DNA of 64,000 bases from Rana temporaria (Eukaryota; Chordata; Amphibia; Anura; Ranidae): the NCBI RefSeq assembly GCF_905171775.1, contig NC_053489.1, positions 152,189,642 through 152,253,641 of the forward strand, in the 5' to 3' direction. This document shows, one piece after another, positions 1-9,229 of this stretch. The stretch's first letter is position 1; every line of letters starts with the position of its first letter. Below the pieces are notes generated by a model that was not told where the DNA came from, ran no database searches, and was given only the letters and a program-made list of their open reading frames with translations. The translations under genes and the position numbers were made by a program.

Positions 1-1120
1 AATAATCATGCAGAAATGAAAACTAACTTCCCAGTAGAATGGTTAAAGGCTGATTATGATCTACAAAAATAGTGTTTTATCAATGAGATTTTTGTATCTC
101 TTTGTTATATAGTATCCTTCCCTATATCTTCTGCTGCCTACAGAAAAGTGGGTCCCTGTGATCCCACACTACTTTATTCTGGAATTGGTGTCACAAAGCT
201 TTGAAAGTAGATTGCTTTGGTGTACCAAAACTATTGCACTGCTGGACTGTGTTTTTTTTGTTTTTGTTTTTTTAACGCTGAGATTGAGCAACTTTACATT
301 GGACATACACAAAGGGAAAAACTAGTTGCTTTCAGAAAAAAGTCCAACTAAGAGAAGATTTTGCTCTAATCATATGCATCCATAATTCTGCACAAGCATA
401 TTTATTTAACTTTGCGCTGTGTTAACAGCCAGTCAGATTAATGGCATTTTTCTACTAATAATCCCCAGCACGGGCTTGAATCTAATCTTCAGATCTGTGT
501 ATGAGGTTTTGTAGATTGTCTGAGATAATTCTTTCTTCAGACACTTATTTGTTTACAAATGATCATTCTGCCTTCTTCAGGCTGGGTTTGTGGTTCTCTA
601 GTGCGGAGAATGGTACATACTTTTGAGAAGAATTTAAAGCCTAAAAGTTACTTTGTCCAGCATTGTGGCTGCAGTGTCAACTTTACATGTTGCTTTGCTT
701 GAATGGAGGGCTCACTTCATCAGAGAGTATCCAGATCCATGGACTAAACTTAGTTCTTTACAGGTACAGATTTTCACAGGCAAACTAAAGGGTACCTCTA
801 GATAAGTGACATTCTGCATTTTTATGTGCCATAAAATGAGGAAAATAACATCCTGTACATTACAGGTCATACACTATAGTAGTATATATAGTAGAGTAAC
901 ACTATTGACAATGCATGAATATTTGATCAAACTGTTACATTGACATATTTATTGCATCGTATTCAGAGTATATCATTGTATAATATAAATTGTGATTACT
1001 ATTACCAAACTGATGTGTAGATTTGTGTACCTATTTACTTGCATTTGAATATTTAATTTGGAATACTAGTAGAGATTAATGTTTATAAGCCGTAATAAAG
1101 CATAAAAAACAAAAACATTT
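1..1120 (+). other. Unassigned AT-rich sequence; possible 3' end of a gene entering from the left
   Basis: Frame 1 is open from base 1 to a TAG at 70-72 (23 codons, ending in the residues ADYDLQK). It is followed by about 1 kb of AT-rich, apparently single-copy sequence with a canonical AATAAA at 1094-1099 on the plus strand. This would suit a terminal coding exon plus 3' UTR of a plus-strand neighbour lying tail-to-tail with ppic. I do not recognise the 23 residues, there is no visible acceptor site inside the window, and a frame this short is open by chance about one time in three. Treat it as a hint only. Confidence 0.15.
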
Positions 1121-1217
1121 TTATTTGGAGTTTATTACTTATTAAAAGTGCCAGTATGTGATAAACTGTAATGCATTTCAGAGACATTTGATGATTGTAC
1201 TATCTACCCGCTAAACT

Positions 1218-1778
1218 ACATGTGTCGAGAACAAGGCCTATGGGCCGAATCTGGCCCCTCCAGGCCATTTTATATGGCCCTCGCACCTCTACTGCAACCC
1301 TCTTGTTTCTGCCCCCACTCTGTCTCAGCAGCAGAGAGGAGTACAGAACTCCTCCGCCAGATCATGAGCTTTTCCGTTTAGCCACGGAGAGGCTTATCTC
1401 TGCCCCCCCCCCCTTCCCTGTCTCTCCAATCGGCAGCAGAGAGGGTGACGGAACTCCTCCCACAGATCATGCAACTTTCTGTGCAGCCCCAGCACCCTGA
1501 TGCCTCCCCTGTTCTCACTATTCAGCAGACTCTAGCCCTCCTTTGGTCGTCCTCCAGACACTGCACTTTCTGCTTCCCAGCTCCACAAGGTAAGGGGAAT
1601 GCACTGTGATGTAAGGGAGGGTGGGGGACTCTTGATGGGGAGTTGACATCTGATGTAAGGGGGCGGGGGTGTGGGGTACACTGGACATTTCATCTTACAG
1701 ATAAAATACAACCAGCTCTTTGAAGGCAACCATAACCCTGCTGCGGCCTGCAATGAAGTTAGGTTTCACACCTCTGCA
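1218..1778. mobile_element. hAT-like non-autonomous element, diverged
   Basis: The segment is bounded by the direct repeat ctaaact (1211-1217 and 1779-1785; 8-bp version gctaaact/actaaact with one mismatch). Its ends are loosely inverted: the left carries tgtcgagaacaaggcc and the right, read on the other strand, gcagaggtgtgaaacc. The phrase ggccgaatctggcccc near the left end is typical of frog hAT MITEs. There is a C-rich internal stretch at about 1400-1470 and no transposase. The exact ends are uncertain because the termini are decayed. Confidence 0.4.
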
Positions 1779-2029
1779 CTAAACTGAACTATTACTAAAC
1801 TAATCACATTTTGTTGCTTTGCAGCCTAAAATGAAAACAGACAGTTTAAACCGCTGGCAGCAAAAGACAGTTTTTGTTTTATCCAGCTGTATTTACTAGG
1901 GCAACTTATAACATCCAAGTGAAGATATAACACCAACATGCCTGAAAAAAGTATCAGCCCCCCCCCCCGCCCTCATATGACTTGTAAACTCAATCTGGTG
2001 TAGCCAAATTCACCTTCTCAATGGTACAA

Positions 2030-3400
2030 AAATCCATTTGACTTTCAACTGTAATCAGCTGTGGTCATTTTGATTGGCTCAGCATGAAAATAACTTTCCT
2101 GAAGCATTTTGATCCCTGTTGGTGCAAATGAAGCAAATAATATGGGTGGCAAAGCACTGTCAACAGATCTCTGCAAAAATGTTGCATACAGGAATGAGTC
2201 GGGAGATGGATACAAAACATTTTAAAGACTTTATTAATGCCTAGAAGCACAGTGCAGTCTATTAAGAAGTGAAAGGTACTTGGTACAACACAGACCCTCC
2301 CTGGATCAGAACATTACTCTGAACTGGATCAAAGAGAAAGGAGGAAACTGGTCAGAGAGGCCTACAGCAACTCTAAAGCAGTTGCAGGGATTTATGACAG
2401 AGTGGCCATTGTGTGCATATTTACAAAGTTAGGTTTAAAAAGACACAAGTCAAAGTGAGCATGTGACAATATCAATAAGTCTCCACAAATGTGGCTTGTA
2501 TGGGAGGATGGCAAGAAAAAAAGGCACCCCTCAAAGGCCACATGCAGTCACGACTTTGTCTAAACCAAAATGCACTGTGGGGATTCTGAGGTGACATGGA
2601 AAAAGGTGTTATGGTCAGATGAGACTAAAATTGAATTATTTGGCCTCATCACTAAACAATATATCTGGCGGAAATCCAATATAACTAAATAACACAATTC
2701 CTACAGTAAAGCATTGAGGTGATAATATCCTGTTATGTGGGGGTGTTTCTCTGCAGCAGGGACTGGAGCACTTGTTAGGATAGAAGGAAAATGGATAGGG
2801 TAAAATACCTTCATGCTTGAGGAATATCTGCTGCCTCTGCCAGAAAGTTGTCAATGGGAAAAAGGTTTACCTTCCAACATGACACTGACCCAAAGTACAC
2901 ATCAAAAATTACCACACAGTGGTTGACGGAGAAAAGGGTGAATTTCCTTGCATGGCCTAGTCAGAGCCCAGACGTAAACCCCGATGAAAATCTGTGGAAT
3001 GACTTAGACTGCAGTCCACAAATGGTCACTATCGAATGTAACTGGACTTCAGCAGTTCTGTAAAGAAGAGTGGACAAATATTACAAAGTCTAAATGTGCA
3101 GAGTTAGTAGAGACGTATCCCAACAGTCTAAAGCAGGGATCCTCAAACTACGGCCCTCCAGCTGTTGCGGAACTATACATCCCATGAGGCATTATAAAAC
3201 TCTGAAATTCACAGACAGGACTAGGCATGATGGGAATTGTAGTTCCTGAACAACTGGAGGGCTGTAGTTTGAAGACCCCTGGTCTAAAGGCTGTAACTAA
3301 AGCAAAAGGTGTTTCAACAAAATACTGCCACAAGGGGTGATCCTTTTTTCCAGTGATTCTGGAAGCTACATGAAAGCTTTGCATATGCACAATTGCTTTT
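2030..3400 (+). pseudogene. Broken Tc1-like (DD34E) transposase
   Basis: Plus-strand frames, read piecewise, give the hallmark segments of a Tc1/mariner transposase: WSDETKIELFG near 2612-2644 (first catalytic Asp region), WGCFSAAGTGALVRIEGK near 2737-2792, FTFQHDTDPKYTSKITTQWL near 2863-2925 (second Asp), WPSQSPDVNPDENLWNDL near 2953-3010 (third acidic site), and a C-terminal EEWTNITKSKC near 3070-3100. Stops and frameshifts separate these pieces, so it is dead. The C-terminal part is split by a hAT MITE at 3134-3281 and resumes after it. The outer inverted repeats are too decayed to place exactly. Confidence 0.85.
3134..3281. mobile_element. hAT MITE (148 bp) nested in the Tc1 pseudogene
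   Basis: The element is flanked by a perfect 8-bp duplication gtctaaag (3126-3133 and 3282-3289), the hAT signature. Its termini are inverted: it starts cagggatcctcaaactacgg, and the other strand of its right end starts caggggtcttcaaactacag. The inverted similarity continues for about 50 bp on each side, leaving a small loop. Removing the element and one duplication restores continuous Tc1-like sequence, so it inserted after the Tc1 copy. Confidence 0.9.
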
Positions 3401-4140
3401 CAGTCTAGCATTTACAGCCTAAAGCCTGTGTGACTTAGGCTTTAAGTTGGAACTGAACTGGAAGGTGAAGATTTGCTATGTTATGGGAAAATGTAGATAT
3501 GTTAATAGTGCCTAAGTAATCTCGGAATTCCTGCTAAAAATTAGCAATGCACTTCCTGGAATGTGTGCCTGCAGCTTGATGGCTGTAAATCTAAACAAAG
3601 TACACCAGAGTACATAGACAAATGGTTTGGGATGATTGCTGTGCTTAAAACATTTATATTTGTTATATTATACATACAAAGTATTCAAGGAGAAGAGTCG
3701 TTTTAAAGGTGAAGGGGTGGCTGCACGGACTCGCCTGCATAGATGAGTTTGGCAGGGACAAGTGCATGGCCCTGGATGCTCAAACTGTGTACATTGGGGG
3801 CTGTGCACCCATTTATGAGTACGTGTCAAACTTGGCTATATGGGTGAATCCATACAGCCGATGCTTATACCATTCACTTATATTGATTGACTGCCTGTAT
3901 GTAACTACATTCTAGTAAGAAAAGATTAACAGCTCTTCACAATGTATAGGCTCTGCACCTGTGTTAATGAGCCATTAAAAGCAACCTATGAGAGCTGCCA
4001 GTACAAGATATACATTTTTAATAAATTACAGGTGCAGGGCTTTCATCTTTATCTTTCACTACTTTGTGATTATCTGACCTGGAACAAGCATGTCCATATC
4101 GAGCGTCAAAATACTTGGCTTGTAAATGCACAATAAGACT
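3401..4140. other. No gene seen
   Basis: Moderately AT-rich sequence with no supported exon, repeat or motif. The short open frames here have no recognisable domain. Confidence 0.5.
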
Positions 4141-4149
4141 TACAAAAGC

Positions 4150-4410
4150 TGGTGCAGTTGTGAATGGTAGCCAATTGCAGCCTATTGCTGGCAATGGCAC
4201 TGTCCCAATCAGTGTGATGCCGACTTTGCAGTGCCGCTACACCGATTTTAAGAAAGTAGTTACTGCACTACTTTTGGCAACTTCAAGGGCGATTTCAATA
4301 GACATCTGTGCATGAAACCCGCATAGATATCTTTCAAATCGCCCCCAAGCTCAAACTGAAATGCAGGTTTGAAACCGTGCAAGTTTAAAACCCGCATTCA
4401 GTTTGAACCT
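4150..4410. repeat. Dispersed MITE fragment, family also at 12.45 and 62.5 kb
   Basis: The words ggcaatggcactgtc, aatcagtg and aaaagtagt, and the closing cagtttgaacct, recur in the same order at 12448-12712 and, more diverged, at 62540-63310. In the better preserved copy at 12.45 kb the ends are inverted (ggttcacact versus a right end that reads aggttcaaact on the other strand). This copy is diverged and lacks a clear left end. Confidence 0.5.
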
Positions 4411-4416
4411 GGAAGC

Positions 4417-4891
4417 TACCGTATTTATTGGGGTATAGTGCGCTCCCGCGTATAGCGTGCACCCCTAAAGTTGCCCCGAAATTCCTGTGGAAAAAGCATT
4501 TTTGTACTTAGTTTGGTGTCTTGCACGGCGTCTATCGGCGGCCTCGTTGGGTCCGGCGTCCGCCTGCGGCTTCGGGTGTCCTCTTCGTCGGGTCCGGCGC
4601 CCTTCTGCGGCGTCCTCCCCGCTCGTTTCCCGCGCCGAGTTTGAATACTGCGCCGGCATTTACCGAGCGCAGTACACTCGTGTATAGTCGGGCAGTCTCG
4701 GCTACACTCGCGCTCACGTCCAGGGCGCGAGTGTAGCCGAGACTGCCCGACTATACACGAGTGTACTGCGCTCGGTAAATGCCGGCGCAGTATTCAAACT
4801 CGGCGCGGGTATCGGCGTATATCGCACACCCACAATTTTGCCCTGATTTTCAGGGCAAAAAAGTGCGCGGTATACGCCGATAAATACGGTA
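4417..4891. mobile_element. Palindromic DNA element with TACCGTATTTAT termini
   Basis: The left terminus taccgtatttat and right terminus ataaatacggta are exact inverted copies. The inner terminal similarity continues (ggggtatagtgcgc versus gcgcggtatacgcc). TA at each outer edge could be a target duplication. The 475-bp body is GC- and CpG-rich compared with its surroundings and is dominated by a perfect inverted repeat (separate entry). No coding capacity was seen. The superfamily was not determined. Confidence 0.75.
4629..4809. repeat. Perfect 85-bp inverted repeat with 11-bp loop
   Basis: Left arm 4629-4713 and right arm 4725-4809 are exact reverse complements with no mismatch or gap. They are separated by an 11-base loop at 4714-4724. 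The arms are GC-rich and contain gcgccgagttt at the outside and acactcgcgc at the inside. Transcribed RNA would form an 85-bp uninterrupted duplex. Confidence 0.95.
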
Positions 4892-5125
4892 ATTGGTTTC
4901 TATGCAGAGCTGCACCAGATTTTGAGCTCTCCAGTCATAGTAAATCCCCCCCACTAAGTAGTGAAGCAAGGAAAAGCAGCTCCAACATTCCTGACTCTTA
5001 TTATGTTCCTCACAGTATTATGATGTCTTGAAAAATAATTTCACTTTACTGCAAATGCTCATCTGAACAGTGTCTATTTTCATGAAAGGACACGAACACC
5101 ACATAGTCAAATAAACATATTTACA

Positions 5126-5131
5126 TTTATT
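5126..5131 (-). promoter_or_regulatory. ppic polyadenylation signal AATAAA
   Basis: On the minus strand AATAAA lies about 40 bases past the ppic stop codon at 5171-5169, after a run of T. It predicts cleavage near 5100-5115 and a short 3' UTR of about 60 bases. Other sites further downstream cannot be excluded. Confidence 0.6.
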
Positions 5132-5168
5132 AAAAAAAATTGTAAGGTATAAAAAAAAAAAAAAAATT

Positions 5169-5303
5169 CTAGTCTTGCCAGTCATCCACTTCAACCACAA
5201 ATGGTTCTTTGACGTTGATCTGGCCACTGTTCACTATAACACACTCCTGTAAGGGATGGTCCTTGTCATCTGTAGGTTGGAGCTCTACAGAGTGCACCAC
5301 AGC
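5169..5303 (-). CDS. ppic: ppic exon 5: C terminus and stop
   Basis: The acceptor is tctctccag|GCT at 5304/5303 and the stop TAG at 5171-5169. It encodes residues 167-210, AVVHSVELQPTDDKDHPLQ then ECVIVNSGQINVKEPFVVEV then DDWQD. The end KxPFVVExxDW is the PPIC type, unlike the AIAKE-type end of PPIB. No KDEL-like retention signal is present. A poly-T run (on the minus strand) follows the stop directly. Confidence 0.96.
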   Translation of the reverse strand, partial: AVVHSVELQPTDDKDHPLQECVIVNSGQINVKEPFVVEVDDWQD

Positions 5304-5867
5304 CTGGAGAGAGAAGGTGGACAGAAAGCACACCAGACATGTAATATCTTATTAAATGCAAACCAGAAAGATTTCAGAGGTGTTATGGCAGAGCCTAAAA
5401 TGTCCAGCAAGGTTTTCTCTCTGCATAACACTGCATAGAACATTCTTGGATAAAAGGAGAGCCTGTCATGTTATCTGTCAGTCATGTGACAGATCTACTC
5501 CTTCTCCCCCCCCCCCCTCCCTCTCCCAGCACTTTTTTGAGGCTTTGCAGAAAGTACATTTGTAAAGCATGCCGTGTCAGCTAAGCAGCGTTATGGCCAT
5601 AGTAAGACGACACTGGTGCTTCATAAATGGAAAAAAGAATCAATGTTTTTGTTCACAGATTGTTTGTTTTATCTTTCCCTCTTAAAAGGAACCTGTACTC
5701 TTGGCAATACGGAGGCTGTCATTACCGACGTCATAATGCGCAGATGGTAGTTGCCTGGTGATGGCTCCAATATTGTGTGAACCACTGACACAGAACTTCA
5801 CTTGCTGCATGCTTGTTTTAGGTTTGTGAAATTAATTGAATCAGACAGGCACTATACAAAAAATCAT

Positions 5868-6665
5868 AACTCGTTTTCAAATAACAAACATTTGGTCATG
5901 AGAGCAAACGATGGTGCCATTATGTAATGACCATATTTTGATGAATAAATCGTTCAATAGACTTCAGTTTTTCGTCAGTTTTCTCATATGTGCGCAGTGC
6001 AAACAGTAACATTTTTAATGGGTGAGAAACATATTAACCTTAAATTCAGCAGAATTTGCTGTTCCTCAAATTTTTGGCTCCCAAAATCAAAACCGATTTT
6101 CTGTTTGAGCCCATTACCTGAAAGAAAAATTTACGAACGGACCAAATGACAGATTTTTTATCTAGTGTATGGCTAGCATACAACTCTCACAATTTAGGTT
6201 AAATGTACATTTCCTAATCAATATTCTGTGTATAAAAGTTTTAAAGGGGTCAAAACACCACAAATTTTATTATAGGTGTGTTTGTCTTTGAGTGGTGATC
6301 TTGGTTTTTGCTTTGTCTTGGGGAGGTGTCACTAAAGTCTTTTCAGGCCAGTTATTATACTAGTGCTAGCCATTCACTAGAGGAAAAATAGTTTGAAAAT
6401 CTGTCATTTGGACTTTTTTTATTTAGTTATTGGGCAAAACTAGAAAATCGAAGGAGCAGGTGGGAAAATTCTGCCGAACGAATGATGAATTGAAAGGTTA
6501 TTGTGTTTATCGCCCGTTGAACTGTTTGCACTGCACATATGCGGACTAAAAAAAAAAACGGATTAATTTATGTCCATTGAATGATTTATTAATCAAAATG
6601 TTCTCATTACATGATGGCACTATCATTTGCTTTGACAACCGAGTGTTTGTTATTTGAAAAGGGAC
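5868..6665. mobile_element. Diverged foldback element in ppic intron 4
   Basis: The two halves are inverted copies. Left: caaataacaaaca at about 5877-5889, taatgaccatattttgat at about 5925-5943, gtgcaaacagt near 5998, aaatgacagatttt near 6143 and tggctagc near 6170. The same words appear in reverse order on the other strand from 6657 back to about 6367. The loop is roughly 6180-6350. Arms differ by many substitutions and small gaps, so this is old. No coding frame. Confidence 0.7.
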
Positions 6666-7029
6666 TTTGAATGATTTTTCATAAAAAGACAGATCAACAA
6701 AACAATGTATGATGCGGGGGGTCTCTCTCGCTGTGCGATTGTATTCTGACAGGGGGACTCCACCCCCACCCCGCCAGAATACACTTGTAAACACTAGTTA
6801 CAAGAGCTGATCGAATGCTGGTTTTCCAGAAGCTGATCATTGGACCAGCTTCTGTTGAACAGACAGCAACACACACATATCCAAAGTCAGCTGGTTCCTG
6901 CAGAACTGGTTCATGTTGGGTATGTGTGTAGCGGGATTAAGAATCACCTCCCACCTTCAAAGTCTCTCTATTGATTAGTGAGGCTTCTCATTACATTAAA
7001 AGCGCATCCAAAGACTAAACATTTTTGTG

Positions 7030-7500
7030 TTCTGCCGTTTTTCGCGATGTGAAAACTTTTTTTTTTTAAATGTCATTAAAAACGATCGTGTGTGGGCTCC
7101 AGAGCATTTTTCGCGATGTTACAAATGGGCATTAACAATTTAGAACATGCTCTAAATTTTCGCGTTGTTTTTAACGTCGTAAAAAATGGTCGTGTGTGGG
7201 CTTTAACGATGTGAAAATAACGCGCATGCTCAGAAGCAAGTTATGAGACGGGAGCGCTCGTTCTGGTAAAACTACCGTTCGTAATGGAGCACATTCATCA
7301 CGCTGTAACAGACTGAAAAGCACGAAGACTGAAAAGAGCGAATCAGCAAAAGCAGCCCCAAGGATGGCGCCATCCAAATGGAACTTCCCCTTTATAGTGC
7401 CGTCGTACGTGTTGTACGTCATCGTGCTTTGCTAAAGCTTTTTTTTTTTTTTTCACGATCGTGTGTAGGCAGGGCAGGCTTAACAATAATCGGGTTAAAA
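7030..7500. repeat. Dispersed repeat with acgatcgtgtgtgggc ends
   Basis: The words cgatcgtgtgtgggc (7083-7097) and ggtcgtgtgtgggc (7188-7201), with cacgatcgtgtgtaggc at 7455-7471 and ttttcgcgatgt in two places, mark overlapping copies of a small repeat. Similar words occur at 22190-22250. Termini were not resolved. Poly-T/A runs sit at 7440-7453 and 7499-7508. Confidence 0.45.
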
Positions 7501-7519
7501 AAAAAAAAGTTTTCTAGAC

Positions 7520-7844
7520 CAGGGGTCTCAAAACTTTTCAAACAAAGGGCCACTTTATTGTCCTTCAGACTTTAGGAGGGCCGGATTGTGGCCAGCAGGG
7601 GCAGAAAATGTCATGGGCCCAGCATCAGTGAGAATAAATGTGGCCTCAGGGTTGGTGGTCAATAGGAGGATTATTCCCCCTATTATTAGGAGGAATAGTA
7701 TCCCATCATTGGTATCCATGGAAGATATAGTGCCCCATTGTTGGTGTCAGTGGCAGGAATAGTGCCTTATATCAGTGGAAGGAATTGTGCCCCAAGGGCC
7801 GGATTAAGGCTTCTGGACCTCGGGCCGCAGTTTGGAGACCCCTG
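7520..7844. mobile_element. hAT-like MITE (325 bp) in ppic intron 4
   Basis: It starts caggggtctcaaaactttt and its right end reads caggggtctccaaactgcgg on the other strand. It is flanked by tctagac at 7513-7519 and 7845-7851, 7 bp of an 8-bp duplication. The body has repeats of the tagtgcccca type. It belongs to the same family as 61972-62333, which has a perfect 8-bp duplication. Confidence 0.85.
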
Positions 7845-8045
7845 TCTAGACCATTAAAAATGGTCGTGTGTACGCGGCATTAGAATATGGAAGGAACTTT
7901 TTCCTTTTTTTTTTCCTTTGCTGTGTTTCCATTTACACAAGACTTTACTGTGTATAGGAAAGGTGTAAAAAAAAAAAAAACTTAAACGCTAAAGCAATTA
8001 AACACAGTTATTTATATGCAATAAAAGAATACAGGTATTGCTTAC

Positions 8046-8230
8046 CATGCCATTCAGTACTTTTCCAAACACAACATGTTTCCCATTGAGCCATAAAGGT
8101 CTTGTTGTAGAGATAAAGAACTGTGATCCATTGGTATCTGGTCCTGCATTAGCCATGCTCACCCAGCCAATTCCATAGTGATTCAGCTTAAAGTTCTCAT
8201 CTTGAAAAGTAGTCCCATAGATACTCCAAC
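8046..8230 (-). CDS. ppic: ppic exon 4: core of the active site
   Basis: The acceptor is ttctttag|GT at 8231/8230 and the donor GGCATG|gtaagc at 8046/8045. The 185 bp complete Gly105 and encode residues 106-166: WSIYGTTFQDENFKL, HYGIGWVSMANAGPDTNG, SQFFISTTRPLWLNGKH and VVFGKVLNGM. It includes A131, F143, W151, L152 and H156; the Trp is the cyclosporin-sensitivity residue. Residue 106 is Trp where mammalian PPIC has Val as I recall, an odd but harmless-looking change. Confidence 0.97.
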
Positions 8231-9200
8231 CTAAAGAATGTAATATTCAATTTGCCACTCATGATTTCTGAATTGCCAAAATTCATTTTCAGACAGTGTA
8301 AACAAAATACTTGCATACTGTAACAATAGAATGATATAAATTTAGCTAATCCTCACATGACACGGAATTCCCTGCAAAACGTAACAAAGTAAAACTGTAA
8401 GCAAACAAATTTTTATGGCCATGCTTTTATTTGCCATCTGCATGTGCAAGGATTTGTATAGTTGTTACTGTAAATGGCATCCTTTCTCATTTCCTTAGCA
8501 CATAGCTAATTGTTGACTTCCTATATAAAATGTTAGTTGTCTGGCATTTGTACTGACTCTTGATAATGCTAGAAGTCAATGACTCCTATACAAAAATCGT
8601 AAGGCGAGAAATTCTTTTCTACAAATCGGTTTCAAGTTAGTGGCTTACTGAAGCACAATGTTTGGTATGAGAGCCAGGCAAGTAAGAATTTGCAGGAAGA
8701 AATAACAGCCTCCATGTTTCTTATGGAAAGGTTTCCTTTACAGCAAACACAAAAAAATCCCCAAGCCATTCCCACCTGTCCTAAGCAACTTTATATGATG
8801 CCTTACCTACGCTGTTGCTCTGTAAGAAAAAAAAATTCCCAGTACTTTGGAGTACAAAGAAACATGCGAAATGTCACCTGCCTCCCCACATTGCTGTGCT
8901 TGGGAACCGAGTGGTCAGTCACTAGGCCCCAACTCGGTTACATTGGGGTAGGGCATGTCACTGAATTCACAACTGTCCACAATGGCTAGTTACCTTGTAA
9001 AAGTGGCAGTAAAAGGTAAGTATAGGCACTGGAGGATGCCTAGGGCAGGGTGGAGGGCTTGTGGCATGTCAATGGCTGGTCACTTTGTAGGGGTTGGCGG
9101 TGGGGATCAGAGTGACAGGAGAGTCTAGGTAAACGGGGTGTTTTTTTTCTTCCTTGCACTAATGTAACAGGAGCTTTAATATGTGCTGTGTTGCTAATAA
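8231..9200. other. Intron 3 sequence, no feature seen
   Basis: Intronic sequence of ppic without a recognisable repeat or conserved motif. Confidence 0.5.
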
Positions 9201-9229
9201 GCACAATATGGTAAAAGCATGTGCAAAAA

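Noticed and set aside
4487..4736. GC-rich frames on both strands at the inverted repeat
   Set aside because: Overlapping open frames arise from CpG-rich palindromic sequence within a non-coding element.
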